Notes under the pieces: model-generated
Database searches by the model: none
Told to the model about the DNA's origin: nothing
What the model saw: only the letters and a program-made list of their open reading frames with translations
Origin: Symbiodinium kawagutii
Lineage: Eukaryota; Sar; Dinophyceae; Suessiales; Symbiodiniaceae
DNA length: 64,000 nucleotides
Direction of reading: 5' to 3'
Assembly: GCA_009767595.1 (NCBI GenBank)
Contig: VSDK01018427.1
Location: forward strand, 316,909 to 380,908
Part shown: positions 44,177 to 56,229 of the stretch, piece after piece
Position numbering within the stretch: position 1 is the first letter of the stretch
Layout of the letters: the number at the start of each line of letters is the position of its first letter
Position numbers and translations under genes: made by a program

Positions 44177-44596
44177 TCAAAGGATTATGGAATCGTTCTG
44201 GCATGGTTGGGGGGATGGTTCAGTGTCAACAGTCCTGGAGATTCCAACATGAAGGGGTTTGGGTAGTCCAGGATCGCTCAAACCTGAGTGATACTCACAG
44301 GTTCTGCTGAGTTTTGTGCCGGTGGTTGAGTCAAGCGCCTGGCCTACAAGAAGCCTGGTGAAATCTGCCAGGAAACCATTCAATGATATGTATTGGCACA
44401 CGGGTAACACCCTTTAGCAAAGTGATAAGGCCTCCGAGTTGGAGATGGTCAATGCAACTCTCCAACCTGGACAGACTTCTTCAGCTGTCAACTCATATCT
44501 CGCCACCGGCAAAGTGTCCACGACACTTTCTGGATGGGAAGGGATTCTGGACGAGTAGACGCACTTCAAGACTGTGACATACTGTGATGACTGCAT
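44177..44596 (-). CDS. Two candidate minus-strand exons with a GC donor
   Basis: Minus frames: RIPSHPESVVDTLPVARYEL then TAEEVCPGWRVALTISNSE, ending at GAG|GCCTTA; and after a short gap ISLNGFLADFTRLLVGQALD then LSRTCEYHSGLSDPGLPKP to a stop at 44177. Plus frames here are shorter. Unrecognised. Confidence 0.35.
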
Positions 44597-45281
44597 GTTG
44601 GAGGAGGTACTGTATCACGCAGGATAGGTGTATCCAGGTCGCATTCATTGCTTCGCGATAGTGCACGCGGGCATCGTGTATGAGTCATTAGTCACATGTA
44701 CACGCAGTGGGAAAGTGGCTGTGTGTGCGTGTGTGTTGATATTCACAGTGCAGTACAAGGAAGCTTGTGCAATGAACACTTCCTGGGATCATTGGGCCTC
44801 AGGTGCTCCATTCAGGCCGAACATTCCCCAATAAACCGTGCTTACTAATGATATGGAACCTTTTTATACCTTTAGGTCCGAAGTTTGCAGTATGTCAGTG
44901 TATGTCATAAGCAATATATGTACTATATTTGGGTGCTTTCAGCAACTGCTTGTTGTGAGGGTAGGGATGCAGATCATCCCCCCTTGATTGACCTCATCGA
45001 TTATGTACTGATGGTCCACCTCTGGTGGTTGTGGGGCACCCATTTTGAAAAACCCAAATATGGCTGTGAGCCAATATCAGCCATCGTCAATCATGGGTAC
45101 AGGGTTCTTCAATTTCTCGCCTGGATTTCCACCATGGTTTCTGGCATGGTGAATATTATGAATATTGCTGCTTAAATGCTTGACAATGATTTTCGAAACA
45201 TTTTCACCATTTCCATGAACCATGCCATGGAAATTGACCCATAGCCATCAGAAACCATCATTAACCACTCAGATTTAATCA

Positions 45282-45326
<45 letters not shown>

Positions 45327-45478
45327 TATAGCCATCAGAAACCCATAGATGGTTAATCAACCGTTAATGAGGATGGTTTCAATGGTTCTAATTATTGATG
45401 GTTCCAATTAATTTTAAGAAAACATCATCATTAACTGGTTTCAATGATGAACCATGCTGCTCCACCATTGGCCCCGAG
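44597..45478. other. Non-coding stretch with a (CAT)n tract
   Basis: No supported exon. (CAT)n at 45283-45326. The remainder is AT-rich filler with scattered short frames. Confidence 0.35.
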
Positions 45479-45623
45479 GCGCATTTCCATCAGCAGCTGT
45501 GGCAATGTTTCGTGGACCAGACTTGGCCAGACAAGGAGACGGCTTGGTGGCACCGTTGGGGCATGGACATGGCCATCCAGGGAAACTATGCCTACCTGGT
45601 GGGAGACCACTCGGCCAGACCTG
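45479..45623 (+). CDS. Candidate exon, Trp-rich
   Basis: After GGCCCCGAG, phase 0, reading QQLWQCFVDQTWPDKETAWW then HRWGMDMAIQGNYAYLVGDH, ending at CTG|GTTGGT. Competing frames exist on both strands (Pro/Arg-rich), so confidence is moderate. Confidence 0.45.
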
Positions 45624-45941
45624 GTTGGTGATGGTTTCGTCGGCACCCAAGAAATATGGCCTGGTTGGTGGTTCGATTGAGATTTTTTGATTTTTCATGG
45701 TAATGATTGACACATGCGCAAGTACTTTTCATAGGGGTGGCTCAACCACCAACCAGATGGCTGTTTCCTTGCTAAAGATCATGATTTAGAGCTTGTTGGG
45801 TCTAGTTATGGATGCCTCATGGTGGTTCAAACAGGTTGATGGTAATGGTATGTAATGGTGCTTAGTGGTGGTTGAGCGCCAGAAACGCGCTTGTTACCCA
45901 CAATTCAGCATCGCTTTCCCTCGCCTCGCCTCGCCTCGCAG

Positions 45942-46065
45942 CAACTCTGGGGGGAGATCACGGGGCAAGGAGCTGGTCGTTGTGGAGACCTACACGCAGA
46001 AAGAGAAGCCTTCGGAGGTCTTCACCAAGCTGGTCAAGGAGCGGGCCATGGTGGCGGCGAGTTGG
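45942..46065 (+). CDS. Exon, unrecognised
   Basis: After CGCCTCGCAG the frame reads KELVVVETYTQKEKPSEVFT then KLVKERAMVAASW, ending phase 0 at TTGG|GTCAAG; otherwise it stops at TGA 46074. Charged alpha/beta composition. CCTCG repeats form the tract before the acceptor. Confidence 0.55.
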
Positions 46066-46202
46066 GTCAAGGCTTGAACCAACCAACGAATGGGGGATAA
46101 TGACCTATGGTAGGAAAAACAATGGTTAACTAACAAACTAATAACCGACAATAACAGGGAAAACAAGCCGGTTAATAGGCTTTAACCAGCCAACTAAAGG
46201 GG

Positions 46203-46258
46203 AAACAAGCCGGTTAATGACAGGAGGAACCAGGTGTACGGGGTGAACTGACTCGTGG
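46203..46258 (+). repeat. Introner-like dispersed element, partial copy
   Basis: AAACAAGCCGGTTAATGACA through GGAACCAGGTGTACGGGGTG, closely like 6840-6893, but the final CCCACAG is not kept. A frame reading TRGYIKERVLLQNQFFGERW follows and might be an exon. Confidence 0.4.
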
Positions 46259-47075
46259 CTACATCAAAGAACGCGTGCTCCTGCAGAATCAATTTTTTGG
46301 AGAGCGATGGAATGGAAAATGAGGGTAGGACATGGTTTACTTACACCGGCTTACACCTAGGTAGATCCATTAGAAAGCTGATGATTCACTAACTATCATG
46401 ATTCATCATCAAGATTAATTATGGAAAATTCAGCAAAAAGAGACCGATTAATAGAGAATACCCAAATCGCCCTTTGGAAAGTCAAATCATCCAGCAAATG
46501 ATCCAGCAAGTGGAAAATGATGGTAGGTCCAGCTGTGAATGAAAAGCTGATGATTCACCATGAAGATTGTAGGTAGTTTATTGATATGGACCTTCCATTT
46601 ATGGACCATACCTTTATTAGAGTACCCTTCTATCTCTCCCACAATCTTTCGCTTGGATGGTGTGAAGTGGGCTTGGCGATGGGGCGGCCATCCTTTGAGG
46701 CAGTCCAAAAGTAGGTTGGCAGGGCGGCATCAAAGCTACCTTTCCTCGTACAACTGGTGTTCACGGTGTTTTTTTCGGATAATCTGTTAACAAAGCATGA
46801 GAAAAGGCAGCAAAGAAACCAGCTGATTCTCCGAGGAAATAGCAAACAGACAAAAAATCAACCGGCTGGTGCCGTGAAACTACCATTCCCTGGCCCCAGC
46901 AGTAGATCAGTATAGAGAAGCCAAGCGTTGGCCACAAACACGTGGATTGTTTTTTTTTCCATGGTTTCTTCCTTAGGTTTAGCACCTAGCTGACACACAA
47001 GGATCTACAACGTTCTATGTAAGATATATAAGCATATACACGCAGGACATCACAGGTTCCCACAGTGAATGCAAG

Positions 47076-47238
47076 TCATGACCACCTCGATGTGGGGCGC
47101 GCTCCTGGCGCCTGTTGTTGGTCATGTCACTCAGGCCAAAGAGACAAGGCTGAAATACATCGGCATTCGAGTGGACGAGGCCAATGATTTTACAGTGGGC
47201 GCCAAAAGAAGCTTGGGCGCTGTTACGTGCGGCCCATG
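47076..47238 (+). CDS. Candidate exon, unrecognised
   Basis: After GAATGCAAG the frame reads TSMWGALLAPVVGHVTQAKE then KYIGIRVDEANDFTVGAKRS, ending near CATG|GTGTGG. Good globular composition. Confidence 0.5.
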
Positions 47239-47448
47239 GTGTGGTGATGGTGTGGGGTACCCTGGTGATCCCATAAATGGCCTAGTCTGTGTTGGGATGT
47301 TCGCGGATGTTCCTCCATCCATTTTTTGATCATGTTTGGTTCTGACGCCAGAACATGTCCAACAATGATGCCACCACCTTTGGAACAGCTACCAGCTATG
47401 ATGAACCCCTGTGATCCCCTGTGCCCGGTACCCAAAATGGTTGACCAG

Positions 47449-47529
47449 TTGGACGGATGGCTGTCTGAAGACACCGGGAGGCGCCGTAGAACGCCGCGCC
47501 TGAGGAAATATGACGGTGCTCATGTGTAG
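47449..47529 (+). CDS. Candidate terminal exon, basic
   Basis: After TTGACCAG, phase 0, reading LDGWLSEDTGRRRRTPRLRK then Tyr-Asp-Gly-Ala-His-Val and TAG. Confidence 0.4.
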   Translation: MDGWLSEDTGRRRRTPRLRKYDGAHV

Positions 47530-47716
47530 CGGACAGACGCTTGGTTCGTCGCGATGCATGGGACCCAGGGTGAGCCACTCGCAGACAGCCGTGGTTCATA
47601 AAAGGAGTCGTAAATGAACCCATCGACAAGCACCATCAATCACACTTGTTGACAAGCCATTGACCCATTAGCCATTTGAGGGACCCAGGACTCTAATTGC
47701 TGCCACAAAACCAAAG

Positions 47717-47883
47717 AGGAGTCATTGTTGGCTGACCTGACACCTGGTTGCGGCAAGATCGGTCTCCCATCGCATCTCCGAACATGCCAGATCCTGAGCC
47801 AGGGCGGCCTGGGGCCGCCTCAATCTTCTCATCCGCGGTCGGTTCAGCTGGCAATGCTTAAATCATGCAGCTGGACCAGCTAA
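47717..47883 (+). CDS. Candidate exon, unrecognised
   Basis: After CCAAAG the frame reads ESLLADLTPGCGKIGLPSHL then RTCQILSQGGLGPPQSSHPR and runs to TAA 47881. A GT at about 47840 may end it earlier. Confidence 0.45.
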
Positions 47884-48573
47884 TCATAGAGACAAGTGAA
47901 CTGTCGAGAAATGACCCCCAGTGAGCCCCAGTAGTTAAGACAAGTGGTATCCCTTGATTCACAAGGATCAGACTGTCTTGGAGTCGGCTGATTCAATGCA
48001 TCAAGCATTTGCCAAGCATAAACGTCAGCTTTTCCTGGCAATAGCTTGCAGTTCATAGGGGAACTCTGATGTGCAGGTGGTGTTTTCCATCCAAACAAGT
48101 GAATAGTGGATGATTGAGAGAAAGTCGCAAGTCCCAACTTTCTCACGCAAAGTCTTCCCAATTGGACTGATCAACTGTGTTGGTTCTTTTCCCGTATTGT
48201 GATCTATTGCGAACCTTTACTGACCATCATCAACCATCGTTCATTCGATCATTAATCATCAACAATCAACATTGCTAGCCGGTACATCACTGAACAATTT
48301 CAGGATCACTAAGCTCCAACAAGAAACAATTACTGATCGGTACATATACCGGTACCAACCCAATGCTGCTAATGACATCTAAAAACCATTCCCAACCGAT
48401 GTTTAATGACCCAATGCGTCACTGATATGTGTAATGTCTTGCAAACCCAGTGGACGCCCCAGCAACGCAAAGCTGGCAAGTAATCATATGATAATGGCGC
48501 TGGAGAGAGAGCCATATATCATAAAATTTGTACTAGCAGGTACAGTACTATTCGCCATCGAACATCACCTAAG

Positions 48574-48722
48574 AACGGGCGCTTGAAAAGCACCACAACC
48601 TGAGGTATTGTGTCAACTTTGATGACGATGACTTGTATGCCACGTGTTATGTGGAGCGCATGGTCGCCGAGCTTAGACAGATGCTTGGTGGCACTTGGAA
48701 CCAGCCAGTGATGAAAATCTAA
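48574..48722 (+). CDS. Candidate terminal exon
   Basis: After ATCACCTAAG the frame reads RALEKHHNLRYCVNFDDDDL then YATCYVERMVAELRQMLGGT and a Trp-Asn-Gln-Pro-Val-Met-Lys-Ile end with TAA. Acidic patch followed by a helix. The opposite strand is open but less convincing. Confidence 0.5.
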
Positions 48723-49729
48723 CCGCTTTGTTTGCATTTTGCATCGTGGGGAGGCATGGCATGAGTCTGCAACCTAAATGAGATGCTTCCAAGCACTTGC
48801 AGCAGACGGTATCAAATGTGGGGATGTAGTGCCAGATGCCACTATATTTCTCATTACATTAGCCATTGTATTTGTATTGACCATGATCTTACCCATTAAA
48901 TTGTATTGCCATGGTAATTCATTACATTAACCATGAGTAACCACCAATGAGCCATTTGCAGAACTGCCCGCTGTTTCGTCCACGTGCCCGCTTCGATCGA
49001 GAGGAAGATGCCTAGACAGGTAGATGAATAGATAGATGTCATACGCAGATACCTGCATACATAGACAGATGAACAGGCTGATTCGCTGATTGACAGATCG
49101 ATTTTGCAGATAGATTAGATGGGAAGGTAAATAGAATGCAGATATATAGATGCAGAGGTAGACACATTAGGTACGAGGTGGGGTTCCCTAGTTAGCTAAG
49201 TTGATTTATAGTTAGGGCAACTACCAGCTGTGGCAGATATAAAGTACAATTGGTTAAATCGCTTTCTAACCAGCCTATTATCGTTCGGTAAAGACCGTTA
49301 GTTAACCATTGGTAAAGTCATTACTAATCATGGCTAACCACTGTATATCATGATTAATTATCAATCATTATTCACCATTATGATTTTATAACTATTGTTC
49401 ACCATTGTTTACCATGACTTGCCATTATTTGCCATAACTGTTTTTCGCTATTCACCACTATCAATCATTTTCACCCATTATTATTTACCAGGATTATTGA
49501 CCATCATTATTATCATAACTATTTTCCATTATTGTTCATTATTATTCACCATTAGCAACCCCTATTTACCACTACTTACCTTGACCATCATCAATCACGA
49601 TCAACCATGATCATTAACAATTACTAACCATCGTTATCCTGGGAGATACTAAATTTCATTGGTCATCTTAACCTGGATTGTTAACAATTGCTAACCATCA
49701 TTAACCACAGTTAAGCAAAGGTTCAATAG
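48723..49729. other. Non-coding stretch with GATA-type repeats
   Basis: 49010-49165 has imperfect GATAGATAG/ACAGATAGAT words; 49330-49700 is CACCATTATT/ATTACTAACCATC filler leading to the acceptor at 49728. Confidence 0.4.
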
Positions 49730-49867
49730 CTTCCACCTGGGCCCACCTTGAGGAGAAGTTTGGTTGCACTAACGCTCTCGGCGTGGCATAATTTCTTCGA
49801 GTCCAGCTGCCGGTGTGGATATTCGGTGCCTCGGAGGGGGAAGGCAAACCAAGAGTTTAGTTGCAAG
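49730..49867 (+). CDS. Penultimate exon, Cys/Arg-rich
   Basis: 138 nt, exactly 46 codons, phase 0 at both ends, between TTCAATAG and TGCAAG|GTAGAT. Reads RRSLVALTLSAWHNFFESSC then RCGYSVPRRGKANQEFSCK. Two other frames are open for part of it but stop inside, while this frame runs from acceptor to donor. Unrecognised. Confidence 0.6.
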
Positions 49868-49964
49868 GTAGATATGATGTTTTTTTGATAGTGAAATTGT
49901 GGTTGAGGGATGGTTAAATCATGGTTAAATAATGAATATGATGATTATAGTGGTTTTTCTGCAG

Positions 49965-50000
49965 GTGACCCGCCCCATGAAAAAGCCATGGATCGTCTAA
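49965..50000 (+). CDS. Terminal exon of the same gene
   Basis: After TTTTTCTGCAG, phase 0, 11 codons VTRPMKKPWIV and TAA. It joins 49867 in phase across a 97-nt GT-AG intron with a pyrimidine-rich acceptor, giving a complete gene 3' end. Confidence 0.55.
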   Translation: MTRPMKKPWIV

Positions 50001-50674
50001 AACAGTTCGGTTGGGAATGATTTGGGGGTCCCGTATCTTGAGAAACACTTATATGGCATATGGTTTAACATATGGTGGTTTATTCAAATAGGAGGACCCC
50101 TAAAGTTGTTTGTCTATTCATGAGCAATGCTCGATATGGGATGATTTGGGAGGTACCCCTATTTTGAGAGACCCCCAGTTGAATGGTAGATACAGCTAGC
50201 TCGAGAGTCAACAAGGGTAGGCTACAACCAGGTTCATGATGGTAGCTGAAATTTCACAGCTGAAGGACACAGAAGGAGGGTTACTTTTTACGTCATCATT
50301 GATTTGATAGTCACTTGCATGATGGCCATCACCACTACTAGTGCAGAGTGGAATTGTCGTAGTTCCTGAAGGATATCGAAGGGCAGCAGTTGGCCGCCAG
50401 GAACCAACAGGACGCAAACCGAATCTAGTCAAAATTTGGGACCCCATTTCGTACTTTATTCTATCCAGAATTGGTAGGTCACCGATGATCACTGCTGGTT
50501 TGATGTCAGTATGCAGTAGATCCAATCCGTCAGAGCTGGTTATGTGTGGTTGTCGTACCTTCTGATTGCCGGGAGTGCTTCAAACCTGTCCAGATCCAGT
50601 TTGAAGTGTTCCAAGGGGTCATAGTTGCAACTTTACTTGCAATCGGCAAGGTCTTACACCATGGTTTGATGATC

Positions 50675-50676
<2 letters not shown>

Positions 50677-50726
<50 letters not shown>
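50677..50726. repeat. (CAT)n microsatellite
   Basis: About 16 CAT units followed by CAACCATGG. Confidence 0.95.
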
Positions 50727-50727
<1 letters not shown>

Positions 50728-50803
50728 ACCATGGTTGCGCATCAACGGCCAACAAGTTATACCCATCATCCACCAGATTTTTGACAAACCAACGTGCCCA
50801 CAG

Positions 50804-50866
50804 CTTCGCCTCGCAGACACCGGAATGCTGGGAACCGGAGGCCGGTGGACCTGAGATACCCGCTGG
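50804..50866 (+). CDS. Short candidate exon, basic
   Basis: After GTGCCCACAG the frame reads SPRRHRNAGNRRPVDLRYPL and ends at CTGG|GTGGGT. Confidence 0.4.
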
Positions 50867-52250
50867 GTGGGTGGCACCATGAGGGTGATGGTAGCCAACA
50901 ATCATCATGGGCTGTTAGATAGCTAGATACCTGGCTGGTGGTTCTGAACATTTGCATTTTCCTCAGTGTTTTGGGATAGCTGTTTGGTTGACTGATATTT
51001 TTAGTAGGGGTGTACACTGCACACCACCAAGCAGAAGAAGTGGTTACAGGCTTCGTGCTAGGTGAAAATCTTGAGATAGTAGAGCATTTTTCGTATATAC
51101 TTTGAACCATCATACTTTAGATAGCTACATTATAGACAAGTATGTTGTATAGACGATGGTCAAACATTAGAGACCTTTTGGGTGGGCCTGGAGAGGGTGA
51201 GAGACAGTAAAAGCAAGCTTAGGTAATCAGTGGTATTGATTGACTCGTTGACCGCGTAGATGTCAAAGTGGATGGCTGCTGCTATTGCTGGCTGTAGGTC
51301 AGGACATGTTAGGAACAGGCGGCTGCTAGTGGATTGCAGACCTGTTTGTAGAGAGAACCTGTATGTATATATATATATATATTCGCACATAGGTGTGCAT
51401 CGGTATGCCAGGGTTAATGACGGTCGATAAAGCTGGGTTCGGATCGTGCGAGTTCAGCCATTGTCAACTATAGTCGCAGTTCGTTTTCTTTCTTTTGCTT
51501 GGCCCCGTTGAGCTATACTCATTGGCGAGTTGTAAAAAGTTTTCTTTCACTACTATTGTTCTTTCATCACAATTTGTCATTGTCAGCTATAGCCATTTTT
51601 TCCAAGTGATTCGAGTTGATGCCAGATGCTTTGTTGAGCTTTCACCCTCCACCCCTTTGTGGCACACCTTTGGGCCTCGGCATACATTGGAGCACTTTGA
51701 CCACCATACCTTGCTGCCAAAAGTGTGGTGCTGCAGGATTTCGAAGAGTACGAAGGCATCCTCTACGGTTATGGCTTTAGCTATGCCACTCTTTCGAAAC
51801 CGGCGCCCGCGGGATTGGAGTAATAGGCTGAGACTAGCCATAGAACGTTAGAACATAGCCCCAGATCATTTCGTGCAAGTTGAGCATCGTGTTAGGCGAG
51901 CTGGATTACAATCTATGGTTTGCCCGAGTTTTGTCATATACATACATGCATAATTAGCAATGGTTTGCCTACAACGGTCATTTTTTTTGACTGAACCATA
52001 CATGTATAATGATACATAGGGATGGTTAATCATCCATGGTTTCCCTTTATATAGAGTGTATTATCCATACTATATATACACGTAAATCTTCGATATAAAT
52101 CACATACATATATATGCATGGATAATAAGCGCTCAATAAATGTCATGATCGAGTGTTTGTTTTATCCGCATGTATACATATGCAAATATTTGGCGCTTTA
52201 TCTATGTTTACCATTTGATCGATGCTTATTATGTGATGCTTAGTGCCACC
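50867..52250. other. Non-coding stretch
   Basis: No supported exon. Contains a short (TA)n at 51366-51382 and ATACATATATA words at 51940-52130. Open frames at 51495-51851 on both strands have no splice support. Confidence 0.35.
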
Positions 52251-52346
52251 ATGGGACAGCCATCCTCCAGGGTTGCCCAGCTGCACTCTGCAGAGCTCAG
52301 GTTTACCTCCGAGCGCTCGCGCTGTCTTTTCCATATCCCAACTTAG
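52251..52346 (+). CDS. Candidate first exon or small ORF
   Basis: ATG in a strong context (GCCACCATGG), 31 codons reading MGQPSSRVAQLHSAELRFTS to a TAG. A Gly2 start could mean myristoylation. The minus strand is also open. Confidence 0.3.
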   Translation: MGQPSSRVAQLHSAELRFTSERSRCLFHIPT

Positions 52347-53071
52347 GGTTCGCAGAGGCACCAGTGGAGCTGTGAGCTGTGGTGTGTTGAAGCGTGTTCT
52401 GTCGTTTGTTGGTATCATTGCACGATCATCATGATGTTATTTTATAAGTATCCTTGACCTAATATCATTTTAACATAATGATTACTACTATTAGTACCAT
52501 TCACCATGATCATGAGGACTATTCATCACATCATTCACCCATGTCAATCACCATCATTCATGGTTGTAGTTGTTAATTGAACTTTCGTGATTAATGACAG
52601 TAGAGTTCTGAAAGTTGCCAAATGGTTTAGTTTTGCCATGACATCTTGACGAGGCATTGTTGATAACTCCAGTTTTGATAGTTTATAAGTGGTTTCGGAA
52701 TGGTAAGACTGGCGAACTGATGCGTAATGGCCAGTTGATGGCTGATGGCCAATTGCAGGTCGATGATTAGAAAGGTCATCGGTCATAAAGATGATTAGAA
52801 AGGTCATCGGTCATAAATCAGTAGGTTTTGCACGCTTTCTGCATGGATGGTGTCAAACATGGATGGGTTCACGGGATTTGACTGGTTCGTTAGTTGGGGA
52901 CCGGTGTGCAGCTGCGACAGGATGCACCCTTCATGTTGAAGCTTCGAGAGAAGATGGGTGCCTTACGATTTGTTGCTGGTGGATCTCAAGTACAGGGCAG
53001 GTAGCTGGTGGTGAGGGGGTTCACCGACTCGCAACGGCACCTTCCCAGGCTTGTCCAGGAATAGATCCCAG

Positions 53072-53188
53072 GATGTTGATGATTTGTCGTTCACCAACAA
53101 GCTTCATGGGATGCAACATAACCATGGGAAGTCGCGAAGAACAGCGAAGCTGTTCTCCATGGAATGTCAACAATGGTCGAGACGGTTG
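53072..53188 (+). CDS. Exon, unrecognised
   Basis: 117 nt, exactly 39 codons, phase 0, between GATCCCAG|G and CGGTTG|GTTAGC. Reads DVDDLSFTNKLHGMQHNHGK then SRRTAKLFSMECQQWSRRL. A TAG upstream in the same region and a TGA downstream fit the edges. Confidence 0.5.
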
Positions 53189-53884
53189 GTTAGCTGAGGA
53201 TCCCGCGAAGTTCATTGATGTTCTTTGCGCCGTAGGCGATATGCCATGGTGTGGAAAGCCAAATTGAAGAACGCACGGAACAAGTATGACCAAGTTGTTT
53301 TTCACAGTTCTGTTGTCGAACTGGCTTGCTTAGCCGGGCAGTAGGCACCAATGATGGTGGTGGTCGATGTTCTTTCATCAAGTCGGACGCACGTGGCACA
53401 CAAACCTTCATGATCGATAAGGAGTGGTTGTTGGGCGTCTTTTGTTTGCTATATGGGTGCGAACCCATGGGTAATTTTCGCATGGGGTTGCATATGGCCG
53501 TCCTAGTATGACATGACAGCACTGATCAATCAGATTTGGTGAATCGTTTGCTCGTAGCTGTTAACAATCTAAACAAGTCATTTGCCAATTGCAGGGGTTG
53601 TTATGTTTTCAACATCTGATTGAAACATCTTTTATGGTGGCAATCTGGGGCTAGCTGCTTTTTTTGAACTACTTGAAGCGATTGTGGGGCCCAGTACATC
53701 CGGTGCTGGCTTCTTGACCCCAAATCATTCAGTTTACAAACCATTTATAGCAATAGATCAACCAATTTAGGGTTTCCAATTTTGAGAAACCACCATGTGA
53801 CAATTGGTCAGCCATTTTTAGTAATACACCATCCATTCTTGACGTGCTTTGTTGTTAGAGAAACCCCAGGTGCTGGCCGTGTAG

Positions 53885-53959
53885 GGCTCAAAGAAGATGT
53901 CGAGGGCCTTTGTTTGCACATCGCTCCCTGGCATGAGACGTTCGGTGCTGGAGAAGTGA
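53885..53959 (+). CDS. Candidate terminal exon
   Basis: After GCCGTGTAG the frame reads GSKKMSRAFVCTSLPGMRRS then Val-Leu-Glu-Lys and TGA. A second frame over the same bases is open, so the call is tentative. Confidence 0.35.
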   Translation, partial: GSKKMSRAFVCTSLPGMRRSVLEK

Positions 53960-54119
53960 TTTGGAAGGAAAACAATGAACACTGAGATCCATTTTAAGAC
54001 AATGATTGTGTTTGTATTTCAGCTAATTGTATTGAATCTATATAGTGAATAATTGAATATTCATTAGCGGCAAGTCGCGACACTGATGGGTAGGGTTTAG
54101 ATCAGTAGGTTTGGGAAAT

Positions 54120-54258
54120 TATGCATTGCATATTTTTGCATTTATTTGCATTTAAATGCATTTAATTGCATTTATTTGCATTTATTTGCATTTAATCGCA
54201 TTTTTCTGCATAAAAATGCAAAAAAAATGCAAAAAACTGCAAATAAATGCAAATAAAT
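54120..54258. repeat. TGCATTTATT array with its own reverse complement
   Basis: About eight TTTGCATTTA-type units to about 54210, then ATGCAAAAAA and ATGCAAATAA units on the same strand, so the two halves can pair. Confidence 0.85.
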
Positions 54259-54999
54259 TCATCCCAACCAAAGTCCAAAGTCATTTCAGTTTGGGTATGA
54301 ACCACCTATCCCATCACTTAATCCAACCCAAGTCTAGCTTAGGATAGCAACCAAGCATTTGAACCCACGATTGAACCCAAGTAAACTTCACTGGGCCCAA
54401 ACAAAATTGGTCACAATTAAACCGGAAAATGGCATAATTTGACGCAATTATTTCATCATTCATGTTGGATTCCCTGATGTAAAGAACGCCCCTTGCCCCC
54501 ATCAATGAGGCCAGAGCCAACAACCAACTTGACTAGGCACAGTCAACAGCCGCTTAAACACACAATGGTTTGCACACCAACTCTTGAAGCAATCCTGTGC
54601 CTGAGCAAATTACTTTGCAATGAACCACCTTGGGCCATTGCATATGAGTCCTGAAGCTATTCAGCACATCAATTATGAATGAGCTAATCAGCCAATAGTG
54701 CATGCCAACCCCAAACTACCACTCTAGCTTTTGTCCCCTTTCTGACTGGCAGCCCGCCCATCTCCTCTTCAGCCCTGAGCCCTGGACGTTGTGAACGCAG
54801 CGTTTTGTTTTCATCTTGTTAATGCAAAAGTGCTCAGCGTCAGAGTGGTGACAGTGGGAATCACAGCATCCTGTTTTATGTTTTTTTGCCTTCATTGCCA
54901 TTAGTCTGTCAAACTTAGATGATTAATCCTTTTTTTGTGAAACAATTCATTCACAAACCAAGATGCTGCGCACACTTTGAACCACAAATTTCTAGAAAA

Positions 55000-55610
55000 T
55001 TAATTAGCTGATGAGATGGTCTCATCCCGCAGCAAACTGCACACAGACCGCCCAAAAGCACATGTGTACTCCTGGGACTGATGGAGTTCATCCTTCAATC
55101 CGGTGAAACCCGATTCGCTTCTGGTGACCAGCTGTGACTCACCTTTCGGCTTCTCGCATTCCATTGCGGACAAACGGTTCCAAGTTGAATACAGAGACAG
55201 TGGTTTAACACTGCTCCCGCCAAAACTACCAAGATACGTTCTGTACATGTTTGTCTTGGTGTATTGGAAGACAGCTTTGATTGGATGGCAACACTCTAAG
55301 CAACTATTTTGTGGTTGTTCCACCACCACATGAACTTGAAGTGCAAAACCAATGAAATAGAAAAGCGCAGTCACAGTCATGAGCAAGTTGCCTGTGGCCA
55401 CAAATGGTTTTGATGTGTCGCCATACCAATCATTGTCTTCGCTTCTCAGAGACACATTCCGGCAAAGCACTGTAAATGAACTGCATTCACATGCAATCCA
55501 CAGCAACCCCAGCCGTCGCAAGGCAGTAATGCTATCCAGCATCACTCGGACACCCCTACTCGAGGCTGCATTGTGCTCGTCTGGCTCGAAGATCCAATCG
55601 AAGGCCGATC
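55000..55610 (-). CDS. C-terminal exon of the large minus gene: methyltransferase-like domain, second half
   Basis: Starts after CCTGACAG|G and completes the Gly codon split from the previous exon. Reads SAFDWIFEPDEH, LLWIACECSSFTVLCRNVSL, VVVEQPQNSCLE, then TYLGSFGGSSVKPLSLY, ending TAA at 55000. Together with VFAG in the previous exon, the order VFAG, FD, CSSF and EQP recalls motifs I, II, IV and VI of cytosine-C5 methyltransferase-type Rossmann folds (FAGxG, PCxxF, ENV), though PC is replaced by EC. From memory it also resembles an abundant dinoflagellate family with CSSF and LEQPxNS motifs. Catalytic activity is doubtful; the fold is an inference. Confidence 0.65.
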
Positions 55611-55764
55611 CTGTCAGGACCCCCCCCCACATGCTCCCAATGCTGAACGTTTCAAAGTGAGTATGTTGCAATGACTACGACAGACCACAAACCGATAAAA
55701 TCTATAATATCAACATTTGTAAATCTGGTTTGGCATCAGTTCATTTTCAACCACATTTTCTGGC

Positions 55765-56048
55765 CTTCAAAGTTGCCATTGAGCAGTTGATAAGTCAACT
55801 GCGCAGCGCCAGCAAAGACTTCAGTGAAGTCTTGACACACAGATCGTCTTTGGTTGGTCAAACCTCTCATGATGAGCTGCACCAACATTCTGGTCACATC
55901 AAAAGCCCGAAACACAGGATAGGCTAGCTTCAGAATCTTTGGCCAGTGCTGCGCGGCTGCACCCCCATTTGCTGCATCAACTGCCATGAAGCTGTCGACA
56001 ATGTTGCAATAGTGCTGACGTATGCTGAAGTCATTGTCGGTCAAGGAC
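55765..56048 (-). CDS. Exon of the large minus gene: methyltransferase-like domain, first half
   Basis: Acceptor TTTGGCCAG|G, donor GAAG|GCCAGA (GC type). Reads NDFSIRQHYCNIVDSFMAVD, KLAYPVFRAFDVTRMLVQLI and DFTEVFAGAAQLTYQLLNGN. VFAGAAQLT is the SAM-binding motif I candidate. It splices across a 154-nt GC-AG intron to the terminal exon in phase. Confidence 0.65.
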
Positions 56049-56229
56049 CTGGCCAAAAATGCAAGTCAAGCATCAATCATCTTGCTTGCATCATCAATCA
56101 ACCTACTCAACCTGGTCAGTGAAACACATTCAATTTTGTCAAGTGTCCAGGCCTTGGCATTTCGGACCAATGAAGAAAGTCAAACAGTTTCCGATGACAA
56201 GCTTGAAAGAACTTGGTGTCAAGTGCATC

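Noticed and set aside
46630..46760. Minus-strand frames over 46630-46760
   Set aside because: Two frames look equally protein-like and neither has convincing splice edges, so no exon was called.
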